A DNA stretch of 64,000 bases from Micropterix aruncella. Lineage: Eukaryota > Arthropoda > Insecta > Lepidoptera > Micropterigidae. Below are positions 23,001 through 36,773 of this stretch, in pieces (positions within the stretch are counted from its first letter, which is position 1; each line of letters starts with the position of its first letter). The stretch lies in contig CALYMY010000049.1 of the NCBI GenBank assembly GCA_944548615.1, positions 62,001 to 126,000 on the forward strand, read 5' to 3'. A program made the position numbers and the translations under genes. The notes under the pieces are model-generated. The model was not told the DNA's origin. It saw nothing but the letters and a program-made list of their open reading frames with translations, and did no database searches.

Positions 23001-24087
23001 GAGTTCCCTCGTCGGGAGCCAACCCTGGGTGCAGCAGCCATGTCATGGTGGAACTTAGTAATTGCCATCATAATGGAATGCCTATACCAAATTTCACGTC
23101 TCTACGGTTGACCGTTGAGGAGTTCCCTCGTCGGGAGCCAACCCTGGGTGCAGCAGCCATGTCATGGTGGAACTTAGTAATTGCCATCATAATGGAATGC
23201 CTATACCAAATTTCACGTCTCTACGGTTGACCGTTGAGAAGTTCCCTCGTCGGGAGCCAACCCTGGGTGCAGCAGCCATGTCATGGTGGAACTTAGTAAT
23301 TGCCATCATAATGGAATGCCTATACCAAATTTCACGTCTCTACGGTTGACCGTTGAGGAGTTCCCTCGTCCTTGTCACGTACCTCTTTCCGTAGGTTGTT
23401 TACTCCTTTTAATTCGTTTAACGCCTCGCGGGCAATATCTCTGGCTCTTTCCGGTATTTCTTCGAAATTCCGAAACGGCACTTCTATTTCTGTGGTCTCC
23501 ATATTGTCTCTTCTCGTTGATCAAAGGCACTGAAAATGAAAATGAAAAAGCACAGATTAAATAGTATTGAAAAGTAATTAAAGAAGAAGAAGAAGACGAG
23601 ATAAAAAGCAGAAGCAATGAAATGAAAAGCGTTCTAAAACCCTATCTTTTGACACCTCGCTTGTGTGTATATGATAAAATAAAGAATATAATATTTAATT
23701 TATTAAACGAAGCCGCGGGAAAAATACTAAAACTCCCTTGGCTCGGATCGCTACTATTGAAAACAAACATCGTAAAATCGATAAATAAACTTTCGCAAGT
23801 ATGACGAGGGCTGAAGTTACCATAGAAACAGAAATCGTTAAATCGATAAATATTCTATTGCGAGTCGGGCCACCGCCTGAGCTCGTTACTATGGAAACAA
23901 AACCGTTAAATCGATAAATCAATATACCTATACAGATATTAAATCGTCTATAATTCCGTTAATATTACTCAGATTTGAAAATTAAAAGAAGCGTTAGATG
24001 CGCAAAGCAAAACTCTATTAGATAATAATAAACAGGGAGGACTATTGATGCCTTTTAGCGCAATAGCCCTCAAACGTCGGAAGCCAA
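20058..24087 (+). repeat. Unit 6 (complete)
   Basis: A 20058-21928, B 21929-23370, C 23371-24087, gene fragment 23332-23502 minus. No private differences noticed. Confidence 0.95.
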
Positions 24088-27000
24088 TTTATTTCGAAAA
24101 ATGTGATTTTTTCATAACAATTTCTATGTTCAAAATGAAAGTTTATATAAAAAAATTCAAAATGTCAAAATTTCGAAAATGCCATTTCGTAGAGATTTCA
24201 AAGGCCTTCGTTCTGTCCGAACACCGTAACGCGTTAGGTTTACTCTATCTCGATTTATTTCGAAAAATGTGATTTTTTCATAATAATTTCCAAGTTCAAA
24301 ATGAAAGTTTATATAAAAATTTTCAAAATATCAAAATTTCAAAAATGCCATTTTGTAGAGCTTAAGCGGGGTGTCGATCTCGCCAAAGACCGCAACGCGG
24401 TAGGTTTACTCTATCTCGATTTATTTAGAAAAATGTGATTTTTTCATAACAATTTCTATGTTCAAAATGAAAGTTTATATAAAATTTTTCAAAATGTCAA
24501 AATTTCGAAAATGCCATTTTGTAGAGATTACCAAGGTCGTCGTTCTGTCCGAACGCCGTAACGCTATAGGTTTACTCTATCACGATCTTTTTCGAAAAAT
24601 GTGATTTTTTCATAACAATTTCTATGTTTAAAATGAAATTTTATATAAAATTTTTCAAAATGTCAAAATTTCGAAAATGCCATTTTGTAGAGATTACCAA
24701 GGCCTTCGTTCTGTCCGAACGCCGTAACGCTATAGGTTTACTCTATCACGATCTTTTTCGAAAAATGTGATTTTTTCATAATAATTTCTATGTTTAAAAT
24801 GAAATTTTATATAAAATTTTTCAAAATGTCAAAATTTCAAAAATGCCATTTTGTAGAGCTTAAGCGGGGTGTCGATCTAGCCAAAGACCGCAACGCGGTA
24901 GGTTTACTCTATCACGGTCTTTTTCGAAAAATGTCATTTATTCATAACAATTTCTATGTTCAAAATGAAAGTTTATATAAAAAATTTCAAAATGTCAAAA
25001 TTTCGAAAATGCCATTTCGTAGAGATTACCAAGGCCGTGGTTCTGTCCGAACGCCGTAACGCTATAGGTTTACTCTATCACGATCTTTTTCGAAAAATGT
25101 GATTTTTTCATTATAATTTCTATGTTTAAAATGAAATTTTATATAAAATTTTTCAAAATGTCAAAATTTCAAAAATGCCATTTTGTAGAGCTTAAGCGGG
25201 GTGTCGATCTCGCCAAAGACCGCAACGCGGTAGGTTTACTCTATCTCGATTTATTTCGAAAAATGTGATTTTTTCATAACAATTTCTATGTTCAAAATGA
25301 AAGTTTATATAAAAAATTTCGAAATGTCAAAATTTCGAAAATGCCATTTTGTAGAGATTACCAAGGCCGTCGTTCTGTCCGAACGCCGTAACCCTATAGG
25401 TTTACTCTATCACGATCTTTTTCGAAAAATGTGATTTTTTCATAACAATTTCTATGTTTAAAATGAAATTTTATATAAAATTTTTCAAAATGTCAAAATT
25501 TCGAAAATGCCATTTTGTAGAGATTACCAAGGCCGTCGTTCTGTCCGAACGCCGTAACCCTATAGGTTTACTCTATCACGATCTTTTTCGAAAAATATGA
25601 TTTTTTCATAATAATTTCTATGTTTAAAATGAAATTTTATATAAAATTTTTCAAAAAGTCAAAATTTCAAAAATGCCATTTTGTAGAGCTTAAGCGGGGT
25701 GTCGATCTCGCCAAAGACCGCAACGCGGTAGGTTTACTCTATCTCGTTCTTTTGTGAAAAATGTGATTTTTTCATAACAATTTCTATGTTCAAAATGAAA
25801 GTTTATATAAAAAATTTCAAAATGTCAAAATTTCGAAAATGCCATTTCGTAGAGATTTCAAAGGCCTTCGTTATGCCCAAACACCGTAACGCGTTTTATT
25901 TACTCTATCACGGTCTTTTTCGAAAAATGACATTTATTCATAACAATTTCTATGTTCAGGAGTTCCCTCGTCGGGAGCCAACCCTGGGTGCAGCAGCCAT
26001 GTCATGGTGGAACTTAGTAATTGCCATCATAATGGAATGCCTATACCAAATTTCACGTCTCTACGGTTGACCGTTGAGGAGTTCCCTCGTCGGGAGCCAA
26101 CCCTGGGTGCAGCAGCCATGTCATGGTGGAACTTAGTAATTGCCATCATAATGGAATGCCTATACCAAATTTCACGTCTCTACGGTTGACCGTTGAGGAG
26201 TTCCCTCGTCGGGAGCCAACCCTGGGTGCAGCAGCGATGTCATGGTGGAACTTAGAAATTGCCGTCATAATGGAATGCCTATACCAAATTTCACGTCTCT
26301 ACGGTTGACCGTTGAGGAGTTCCCTCGTCGGGAGCCAACCCTGGGTGCAGCAGCCATGTCATGGTGGAACTTAGTAATTGCCATCATAATGGAATGCCTA
26401 TACCAAATTTCACGTCTCTACGGTTGACCGTTGAGGAGTTCCCTCGTCGGGAGCCAACCCTGGGTGCAGCAGCCATGTCATGGTGGAACTTAGTAATTGC
26501 CATCATAATGGAATGCCTATACCAAATTTCACGTCTCTACGGTTGACCGTTGAGGAGTTCCCTCGTCGGGAGCCAACCCTGGGTGCAGCAGCCATGTCAT
26601 GGTGGAACTTAGTAATTGCCATCATAATGGAATGCCTATACCAAATTTCACGTCTCTACGGTTGACCGTTGAGGAGTTCCCTCGTCGGGAGCCAACCCTG
26701 GGTGCAGCAGCCATGTCATGGTGGAACTTAGTAATTGCCATCATAATGGAATGCCTATACCAAATTTCACGTCTCTACGGTTGACCGTTGAGGAGTTCCC
26801 TCGTCGGGAGCCAACCCTGGGTGCAGCAGCGATGTCATGGTGGAACTTAGAAATTGCCGTCATAATGGAATGCCTATACCAAATTTCACGTCTCTACGGT
26901 TGACCGTTGAGGAGTTCCCTCGTCGGGAGCCAACCCTGGGTGCAGCAGCCATGTCATGGTGGAACTTAGTAATTGCCATCATAATGGAATGCCTATACCA

Positions 27001-28118
27001 AATTTCACGTCTCTACGGTTGACCGTTGAGGAGTTCCCTCGTCGGGAGCCAACCCTGGGTGCAGCAGCCATGTCATGGTGGAACTTAGTAATTGCCATCA
27101 TAATGGAATGCCTATACCAAATTTCACGTCTCTACGGTTGACCGTTGAGGAGTTCCCTCGTCGGGAGCCAACCCTGGGTGCAGCAGCCATGTCATGGTGG
27201 AACTTAGTAATTGCCATCATAATGGAATGCCTATACCAAATTTCACGTCTCTACGGTTGACCGTTGAGAAGTTCCCTCGTCGGGAGCCAACCCCTGGGTG
27301 CAGCAGCCATGTCATGGTGGAACTTAGTAATTGCCATCATAATGGAATGCCTATACCAAATTTCACGTCTCTACGGTTGACCGTTGAGGAGTTCCCTCGT
27401 CCTTGTCACGTACCTCTTTCCGTAGGTTGTTTACTCCTTTTAATTCGTTTAACGCCTCGCGGGCAATATCTCTGGCTCTTTCCGGTATTTCTTCGAAATT
27501 CCGAAACGGCACTTCTATTTCTGTGGTCTCCATATTGTCTCTTCTCGTTGATCAAAGGCACTGAAAATGAAAATGAAAAAGCACAGATTAAATAGTATTG
27601 AAAAGTAATTAAAGAAGAAGAAGAAGACGAGATAAAAAGCAGAAGCAATGAAATGAAAAGCGTTCTAAAACCCTATCTTTTGACACCTCGCTTGTGTGTA
27701 TATGATAAAATAAAGAATATAATATTTAATTTATTAAACGAAGCCGCGGGAAAAATACTAAAACTCCCTTGGCTCGGATCGCTACTATTGAAAACAAACA
27801 TCGTAAAATCGATAAATAAACTTTCGCAAGTATGACGAGGGCTGAAGTTACCATAGAAACAGAAATCGTTAAATCGATAAATATTCTATTGCGAGTCGGG
27901 CCACCGCCTGAGCTCGTTACTATGGAAACAAAACCGTTAAATCGATAAATCAATATACCTATACAGATATTAAATCGTCTATAATTCCGTTAATATTACT
28001 CAGATTTGAAAATTAAAAGAAGCGTTAGATGCGCAAAGCAAAACTCTATTAGATAATAATAAACAGGGAGGACTATTGATGCCTTTTAGCGCAATAGCCC
28101 TCAAACGTCGGAAGCCAA
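24088..28118 (+). repeat. Unit 7 (complete, 4,031 bp)
   Basis: A 24088-25958, B 25959-27401, C 27402-28118, gene fragment 27363-27533 minus. One extra C in the C-run at 27291-27294 in the last B monomer makes this unit one base longer. Private substitutions: 24427 (C to A), 24705 (G to T) and 25321 (A to G), all in A. Confidence 0.95.
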
Positions 28119-31100
28119 TTTATTTCGAAAAATGTGATTTTTTCATAACAATTTCTATGTTCAAAATGAAAGTTTATATAAAAAAATTCAAAATGTCAAA
28201 ATTTCGAAAATGCCATTTCGTAGAGATTTCAAAGGCCTTCGTTCTGTCCGAACACCGTAACGCGTTAGGTTTACTCTATCTCGATTTATTTCGAAAAATG
28301 TGATTTTTTCATAATAATTTCCAAGTTCAAAATGAAAGTTTATATAAAAATTTTCAAAATATCAAAATTTCAAAAATGCCATTTTGTAGAGCTTAAGCGG
28401 GGTGTCGATCTCGCCAAAGACCGCAACGCGGTAGGTTTACTCTATCTCGATTTATTTCGAAAAATGTGATTTTTTCATAACAATTTCTATGTTCAAAATG
28501 AAAGTTTATATAAAATTTTTCAAAATGTCAAAATTTCGAAAATGCCATTTTGTAGAGATTACCAAGGTCGTCGTTCTGTCCGAACGCCGTAACGCTATAG
28601 GTTTACTCTATCACGATCTTTTTCGAAAAATGTGATTTTTTCATAACAATTTCTATGTTTAAAATGAAATTTTATATAAAATTTTTCAAAATGTCAAAAT
28701 TTCGAAAATGCCATTTTGTAGAGATTACCAAGGCCGTCGTTCTGTCCGAACGCCGTAACGCTATAGGTTTACTCTATCACGATCTTTTTCGAAAAATGTG
28801 ATTTTTTCATAATAATTTCTATGTTTAAAATGAAATTTTATATAAAATTTTTCAAAATGTCAAAATTTCAAAAATGCCATTTTGTAGAGCTTAAGCGGGG
28901 TGTCGATCTAGCCAAAGACCGCAACGCGGTAGGTTTACTCTATCACGGTCTTTTTCGAAAAATGTCATTTATTCATAACAATTTCTATGTTCAAAATGAA
29001 AGTTTATATAAAAAATTTCAAAATGTCAAAATTTCGAAAATGCCATTTCGTAGAGATTACCAAGGCCGTGGTTCTGTCCGAACGCCGTAACGCTATAGGT
29101 TTACTCTATCACGATCTTTTTCGAAAAATGTGATTTTTTCATTATAATTTCTATGTTTAAAATGAAATTTTATATAAAATTTTTCAAAATGTCAAAATTT
29201 CAAAAATGCCATTTTGTAGAGCTTAAGCGGGGTGTCGATCTCGCCAAAGACCGCAACGCGGTAGGTTTACTCTATCTCGATTTATTTCGAAAAATGTGAT
29301 TTTTTCATAACAATTTCTATGTTCAAAATGAAAGTTTATATAAAAAATTTCAAAATGTCAAAATTTCGAAAATGCCATTTTGTAGAGATTACCAAGGCCG
29401 TCGTTCTGTCCGAACGCCGTAACCCTATAGGTTTACTCTATCACGATCTTTTTCGAAAAATGTGATTTTTTCATAACAATTTCTATGTTTAAAATGAAAT
29501 TTTATATAAAATTTTTCAAAATGTCAAAATTTCGAAAATGCCATTTTGTAGAGATTACCAAGGCCGTCGTTCTGTCCGAACGCCGTAACCCTATAGGTTT
29601 ACTCTATCACGATCTTTTTCGAAAAATATGATTTTTTCATAATAATTTCTATGTTTAAAATGAAATTTTATATAAAATTTTTCAAAAAGTCAAAATTTCA
29701 AAAATGCCATTTTGTAGAGCTTAAGCGGGGTGTCGATCTCGCCAAAGACCGCAACGCGGTAGGTTTACTCTATCTCGTTCTTTTGTGAAAAATGTGATTT
29801 TTTCATAACAATTTCTATGTTCAAAATGAAAGTTTATATAAAAAATTTCAAAATGTCAAAATTTCGAAAATGCCATTTCGTAGAGATTTCAAAGGCCTTC
29901 GTTATGCCCAAACACCGTAACGCGTTTTATTTACTCTATCACGGTCTTTTTCGAAAAATGACATTTATTCATAACAATTTCTATGTTCAGGAGTTCCCTC
30001 GTCGGGAGCCAACCCTGGGTGCAGCAGCCATGTCATGGTGGAACTTAGTAATTGCCATCATAATGGAATGCCTATACCAAATTTCACGTCTCTACGGTTG
30101 ACCGTTGAGGAGTTCCCTCGTCGGGAGCCAACCCTGGGTGCAGCAGCCATGTCATGGTGGAACTTAGTAATTGCCATCATAATGGAATGCCTATACCAAA
30201 TTTCACGTCTCTACGGTTGACCGTTGAGGAGTTCCCTCGTCGGGAGCCAACCCTGGGTGCAGCAGCGATGTCATGGTGGAACTTAGAAATTGCCGTCATA
30301 ATGGAATGCCTATACCAAATTTCACGTCTCTACGGTTGACCGTTGAGGAGTTCCCTCGTCGGGAGCCAACCCTGGGTGCAGCAGCCATGTCATGGTGGAA
30401 CTTAGTAATTGCCATCATAATGGAATGCCTATACCAAATTTCACGTCTCTACGGTTGACCGTTGAGGAGTTCCCTCGTCGGGAGCCAACCCTGGGTGCAG
30501 CAGCCATGTCATGGTGGAACTTAGTAATTGCCATCATAATGGAATGCCTATACCAAATTTCACGTCTCTACGGTTGACCGTTGAGGAGTTCCCTCGTCGG
30601 GAGCCAACCCTGGGTGCAGCAGCCATGTCATGGTGGAACTTAGTAATTGCCATCATAATGGAATGCCTATACCAAATTTCACGTCTCTACGGTTGACCGT
30701 TGAGGAGTTCCCTCGTCGGGAGCCAACCCTGGGTGCAGCAGCCATGTCATGGTGGAACTTAGTAATTGCCATCATAATGGAATGCCTATACCAAATTTCA
30801 CGTCTCTACGGTTGACCGTTGAGGAGTTCCCTCGTCGGGAGCCAACCCTGGGTGCAGCAGCGATGTCATGGTGGAACTTAGAAATTGCCGTCATAATGGA
30901 ATGCCTATACCAAATTTCACGTCTCTACGGTTGACCGTTGAGGAGTTCCCTCGTCGGGAGCCAACCCTGGGTGCAGCAGCCATGTCATGGTGGAACTTAG
31001 TAATTGCCATCATAATGGAATGCCTATACCAAATTTCACGTCTCTACGGTTGACCGTTGAGGAGTTCCCTCGTCGGGAGCCAACCCTGGGTGCAGCAGCC

Positions 31101-32148
31101 ATGTCATGGTGGAACTTAGTAATTGCCATCATAATGGAATGCCTATACCAAATTTCACGTCTCTACGGTTGACCGTTGAGGAGTTCCCTCGTCGGGAGCC
31201 AACCCTGGGTGCAGCAGCCATGTCATGGTGGAACTTAGTAATTGCCATCATAATGGAATGCCTATACCAAATTTCACGTCTCTACGGTTGACCGTTGAGA
31301 AGTTCCCTCGTCGGGAGCCAACCCTGGGTGCAGCAGCCATGTCATGGTGGAACTTAGTAATTGCCATCATAATGGAATGCCTATACCAAATTTCACGTCT
31401 CTACGGTTGACCGTTGAGGAGTTCCCTCGTCCTTGTCACGTACCTCTTTCCGTAGGTTGTTTACTCCTTTTAATTCGTTTAACGCCTCGCGGGCAATATC
31501 TCTGGCTCTTTCCGGTATTTCTTCGAAATTCCGAAACGGCACTTCTATTTCTGTGGTCTCCATATTGTCTCTTCTCGTTGATCAAAGGCACTGAAAATGA
31601 AAATGAAAAAGCACAGATTAAATAGTATTGAAAAGTAATTAAAGAAGAAGAAGAAGACGAGATAAAAAGCAGAAGCAATGAAATGAAAAGCGTTCTAAAA
31701 CCCTATCTTTTGACACCTCGCTTGTGTGTATATGATAAAATAAAGAATATAATATTTAATTTATTAAACGAAGCCGCGGGAAAAATACTAAAACTCCCTT
31801 GGCTCGGATCGCTACTATTGAAAACAAACATCGTAAAATCGATAAATAAACTTTCGCAAGTATGACGAGGGCTGAAGTTACCATAGAAACAGAAATCGTT
31901 AAATCGATAAATATTCTATTGCGAGTCGGGCCACCGCCTGAGCTCGTTACTATGGAAACAAAACCGTTAAATCGATAAATCAATATACCTATACAGATAT
32001 TAAATCGTCTATAATTCCGTTAATATTACTCAGATTTGAAAATTAAAAGAAGCGTTAGATGCGCAAAGCAAAACTCTATTAGATAATAATAAACAGGGAG
32101 GACTATTGATGCCTTTTAGCGCAATAGCCCTCAAACGTCGGAAGCCAA
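28119..32148 (+). repeat. Unit 8 (complete)
   Basis: A 28119-29989, B 29990-31431, C 31432-32148, gene fragment 31393-31563 minus. No private differences noticed. Confidence 0.95.
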
Positions 32149-35100
32149 TTTATTTCGAAAAATGTGATTTTTTCATAACAATTTCTATGTTCAAAATGAA
32201 AGTTTATATAAAAAAATTCAAAATGTCAAAATTTCGAAAATGCCATTTCGTAGAGATTTCAAAGGCCTTCGTTCTGTCCGAACACCGTAACGCGTTAGGT
32301 TTACTCTATCTCGATTTATTTCGAAAAATGTGATTTTTTCATAATAATTTCCAAGTTCAAAATGAAAGTTTATATAAAAATTTTCAAAATATCAAAATTT
32401 CAAAAATGCCATTTTGTAGAGCTTAAGCGGGGTGTCGATCTCGCCAAAGACCGCAACGCGGTAGGTTTACTCTATCTCGATTTATTTCGAAAAATGTGAT
32501 TTTTTCATAACAATTTCTATGTTCAAAATGAAAGTTTATATAAAATTTTTCAAAATGTCAAAATTTCGAAAATGCCATTTTGTAGAGATTACCAAGGTCG
32601 TCGTTCTGTCCGAACGCCGTAACGCTATAGGTTTACTCTATCACGATCTTTTTCGAAAAATGTGATTTTTTCATAACAATTTCTATGTTTAAAATGAAAT
32701 TTTATATAAAATTTTTCAAAATGTCAAAATTTCGAAAATGCCATTTTGTAGAGATTACCAAGGCCGTCGTTCTGTCCGAACGCCGTAACGCTATAGGTTT
32801 ACTCTATCACGATCTTTTTCGAAAAATGTGATTTTTTCATAATAATTTCTATGTTTAAAATGAAATTTTATATAAAATTTTTCAAAATGTCAAAATTTCA
32901 AAAATGCCATTTTGTAGAGCTTAAGCGGGGTGTCGATCTAGCCAAAGACCGCAACGCGGTAGGTTTACTCTATCACGGTCTTTTTCGAAAAATGTCATTT
33001 ATTCATAACAATTTCTATGTTCAAAATGAAAGTTTATATAAAAAATTTCAAAATGTCAAAATTTCGAAAACGCCATTTCGTAGAGATTACCAAGGCCGTG
33101 GTTCTGTCCGAACGCCGTAACGCTATAGGTTTACTCTATCACGATCTTTTTCGAAAAATGTGATTTTTTCATTATAATTTCTATGTTTAAAATGAAATTT
33201 TATATAAAATTTTTCAAAATGTCAAAATTTCAAAAATGCCATTTTGTAGAGCTTAAGCGGGGTGTCGATCTCGCCAAAGACCGCAACGCGGTAGGTTTAC
33301 TCTATCTCGATTTATTTCGAAAAATGTGATTTTTTCATAACAATTTCTATGTTCAAAATGAAAGTTTATATAAAAAATTTCAAAATGTCAAAATTTCGAA
33401 AATGCCATTTTGTAGAGATTACCAAGGCCGTCGTTCTGTCCGAACGCCGTAACCCTATCGGTTTACTCTATCACGATCTTTTTCGAAAAATGTGATTTTT
33501 TCATAACAATTTCTATGTTTAAAATGAAATTTTATATAAAATTTTTCAAAATGTCAAAATTTCGAAAATGCCATTTTGTAGAGATTACCAAGGCCGTCGT
33601 TCTGTCCGAACGCCGTAACCCTATAGGTTTACTCTATCACGATCTTTTTCGAAAAATATGATTTTTTCATAATAATTTCTATGTTTAAAATGAAATTTTA
33701 TATAAAATTTTTCAAAAAGTCAAAATTTCAAAAATGCCATTTTGTAGAGCTTAAGCGGGGTGTCGATCTCGCCAAAGACCGCAACGCGGTAGGTTTACTC
33801 TATCTCGTTCTTTTGTGAAAAATGTGATTTTTTCATAACAATTTCTATGTTCAAAATGAAAGTTTATATAAAAAATTTCAAAATGTCAAAATTTCGAAAA
33901 TGCCATTTCGTAGAGATTTCAAAGGCCTTCGTTATGCCCAAACACCGTAACGCGTTTTATTTACTCTATCACGGTCTTTTTCGAAAAATGACATTTATTC
34001 ATAACAATTTCTATGTTCAGGAGTTCCCTCGTCGGGAGCCAACCCTGGGTGCAGCAGCCATGTCATGGTGGAACTTAGTAATTGCCATCATAATGGAATG
34101 CCTATACCAAATTTCACGTCTCTACGGTTGACCGTTGAGGAGTTCCCTCGTCGGGAGCCAACCCTGGGTGCAGCAGCCATGTCATGGTGGAACTTAGTAA
34201 TTGCCATCATAATGGAATGCCTATACCAAATTTCACGTCTCTACGGTTGACCGTTGAGGAGTTCCCTCGTCGGGAGCCAACCCTGGGTGCAGCAGCGATG
34301 TCATGGTGGAACTTAGAAATTGCCGTCATAATGGAATGCCTATACCAAATTTCACGTCTCTACGGTTGACCGTTGAGGAGTTCCCTCGTCGGGAGCCAAC
34401 CCTGGGTGCAGCAGCCATGTCATGGTGGAACTTAGTAATTGCCATCATAATGGAATGCCTATACCAAATTTCACGTCTCTACGGTTGACCGTTGAGGAGT
34501 TCCCTCGTCGGGAGCCAACCCTGGGTGCAGCAGCCATGTCATGGTGGAACTTAGTAATTGCCATCATAATGGAATGCCTATACCAAATTTCACGTCTCTA
34601 CGGTTGACCGTTGAGGAGTTCCCTCGTCGGGAGCCAACCCTGGGTGCAGCAGCCATGTCATGGTGGAACTTAGTAATTGCCATCATAATGGAATGCCTAT
34701 ACCAAATTTCACGTCTCTACGGTTGACCGTTGAGGAGTTCCCTCGTCGGGAGCCAACCCTGGGTGCAGCAGCCATGTCATGGTGGAACTTAGTAATTGCC
34801 ATCATAATGGAATGCCTATACCAAATTTCACGTCTCTACGGTTGACCGTTGAGGAGTTCCCTCGTCGGGAGCCAACCCTGGGTGCAGCAGCGATGTCATG
34901 GTGGAACTTAGAAATTGCCGTCATAATGGAATGCCTATACCAAATTTCACGTCTCTACGGTTGACCGTTGAGGAGTTCCCTCGTCGGGAGCCAACCCTGG
35001 GTGCAGCAGCCATGTCATGGTGGAACTTAGTAATTGCCATCATAATGGAATGCCTATACCAAATTTCACGTCTCTACGGTTGACCGTTGAGGAGTTCCCT

Positions 35101-36773
35101 CGTCGGGAGCCAACCCTGGGTGCAGCAGCCATGTCATGGTGGAACTTAGTAATTGCCATCATAATGGAATGCCTATACCAAATTTCACGTCTCTACGGTT
35201 GACCGTTGAGGAGTTCCCTCGTCGGGAGCCAACCCTGGGTGCAGCAGCCATGTCATGGTGGAACTTAGTAATTGCCATCATAATGGAATGCCTATACCAA
35301 ATTTCACGTCTCTACGGTTGACCGTTGAGGAGTTCCCTCGTCGGGAGCCAACCCTGGGTGCAGCAGCCATGTCATGGTGGAACTTAGTAATTGCCATCAT
35401 AATGGAATGCCTATACCAAATTTCACGTCTCTACGGTTGACCGTTGAGGAGTTCCCTCGTCGGGAGCCAACCCTGGGTGCAGCAGCGATGTCATGGTGGA
35501 ACTTAGAAATTGCCGTCATAATGGAATGCCTATACCAAATTTCACGTCTCTACGGTTGACCGTTGAGGAGTTCCCTCGTCGGGAGCCAACCCTGGGTGCA
35601 GCAGCCATGTCATGGTGGAACTTAGTAATTGCCATCATAATGGAATGCCTATACCAAATTTCACGTCTCTACGGTTGACCGTTGAGGAGTTCCCTCGTCG
35701 GGAGCCAACCCTGGGTGCAGCAGCCATGTCATGGTGGAACTTAGTAATTGCCATCATAATGGAATGCCTATACCAAATTTCACGTCTCTACGGTTGACCG
35801 TTGAGGAGTTCCCTCGTCGGGAGCCAACCCTGGGTGCAGCAGCCATGTCATGGTGGAACTTAGTAATTGCCATCATAATGGAATGCCTATACCAAATTTC
35901 ACGTCTCTACGGTTGACCGTTGAGAAGTTCCCTCGTCGGGAGCCAACCCTGGGTGCAGCAGCCATGTCATGGTGGAACTTAGTAATTGCCATCATAATGG
36001 AATGCCTATACCAAATTTCACGTCTCTACGGTTGACCGTTGAGGAGTTCCCTCGTCCTTGTCACGTACCTCTTTCCGTAGGTTGTTTACTCCTTTTAATT
36101 CGTTTAACGCCTCGCGGGCAATATCTCTGGCTCTTTCCGGTATTTCTTCGAAATTCCGAAACGGCACTTCTATTTCTGTGGTCTCCATATTGTCTCTTCT
36201 CGTTGATCAAAGGCACTGAAAATGAAAATGAAAAAGCACAGATTAAATAGTATTGAAAAGTAATTAAAGAAGAAGAAGAAGACGAGATAAAAAGCAGAAG
36301 CAATGAAATGAAAAGCGTTCTAAAACCCTATCTTTTGACACCTCGCTTGTGTGTATATGATAAAATAAAGAATATAATATTTAATTTATTAAACGAAGCC
36401 GCGGGAAAAATACTAAAACTCCCTTGGCTCGGATCGCTACTATTGAAAACAAACATCGTAAAATCGATAAATAAACTTTCGCAAGTATGACGAGGGCTGA
36501 AGTTACCATAGAAACAGAAATCGTTAAATCGATAAATATTCTATTGCGAGTCGGGCCACCGCCTGAGCTCGTTACTATGGAAACAAAACCGTTAAATCGA
36601 TAAATCAATATACCTATACAGATATTAAATCGTCTATAATTCCGTTAATATTACTCAGATTTGAAAATTAAAAGAAGCGTTAGATGCGCAAAGCAAAACT
36701 CTATTAGATAATAATAAACAGGGAGGACTATTGATGCCTTTTAGCGCAATAGCCCTCAAACGTCGGAAGCCAA
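32149..36773 (+). repeat. Unit 9 (expanded, 4,625 bp)
   Basis: A 32149-34019, B 34020-36056, C 36057-36773, gene fragment 36018-36188 minus. The B block has 17 monomers instead of 12, adding exactly 595 bp. Private substitutions: 33071 (T to C) and 33459 (A to C), both in A. Confidence 0.96.
34020..36056 (+). repeat. Expanded B block in unit 9, 17 monomers
   Basis: Variant monomers lie at places 3, 8 and 13 (starts 34258, 34853, 35448), and the monomer bearing the G-to-A change is now number 17 (35925). The extra 595 bp is therefore one whole five-monomer period, inserted in register. Flanking A and C blocks are unaffected. Confidence 0.95.
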
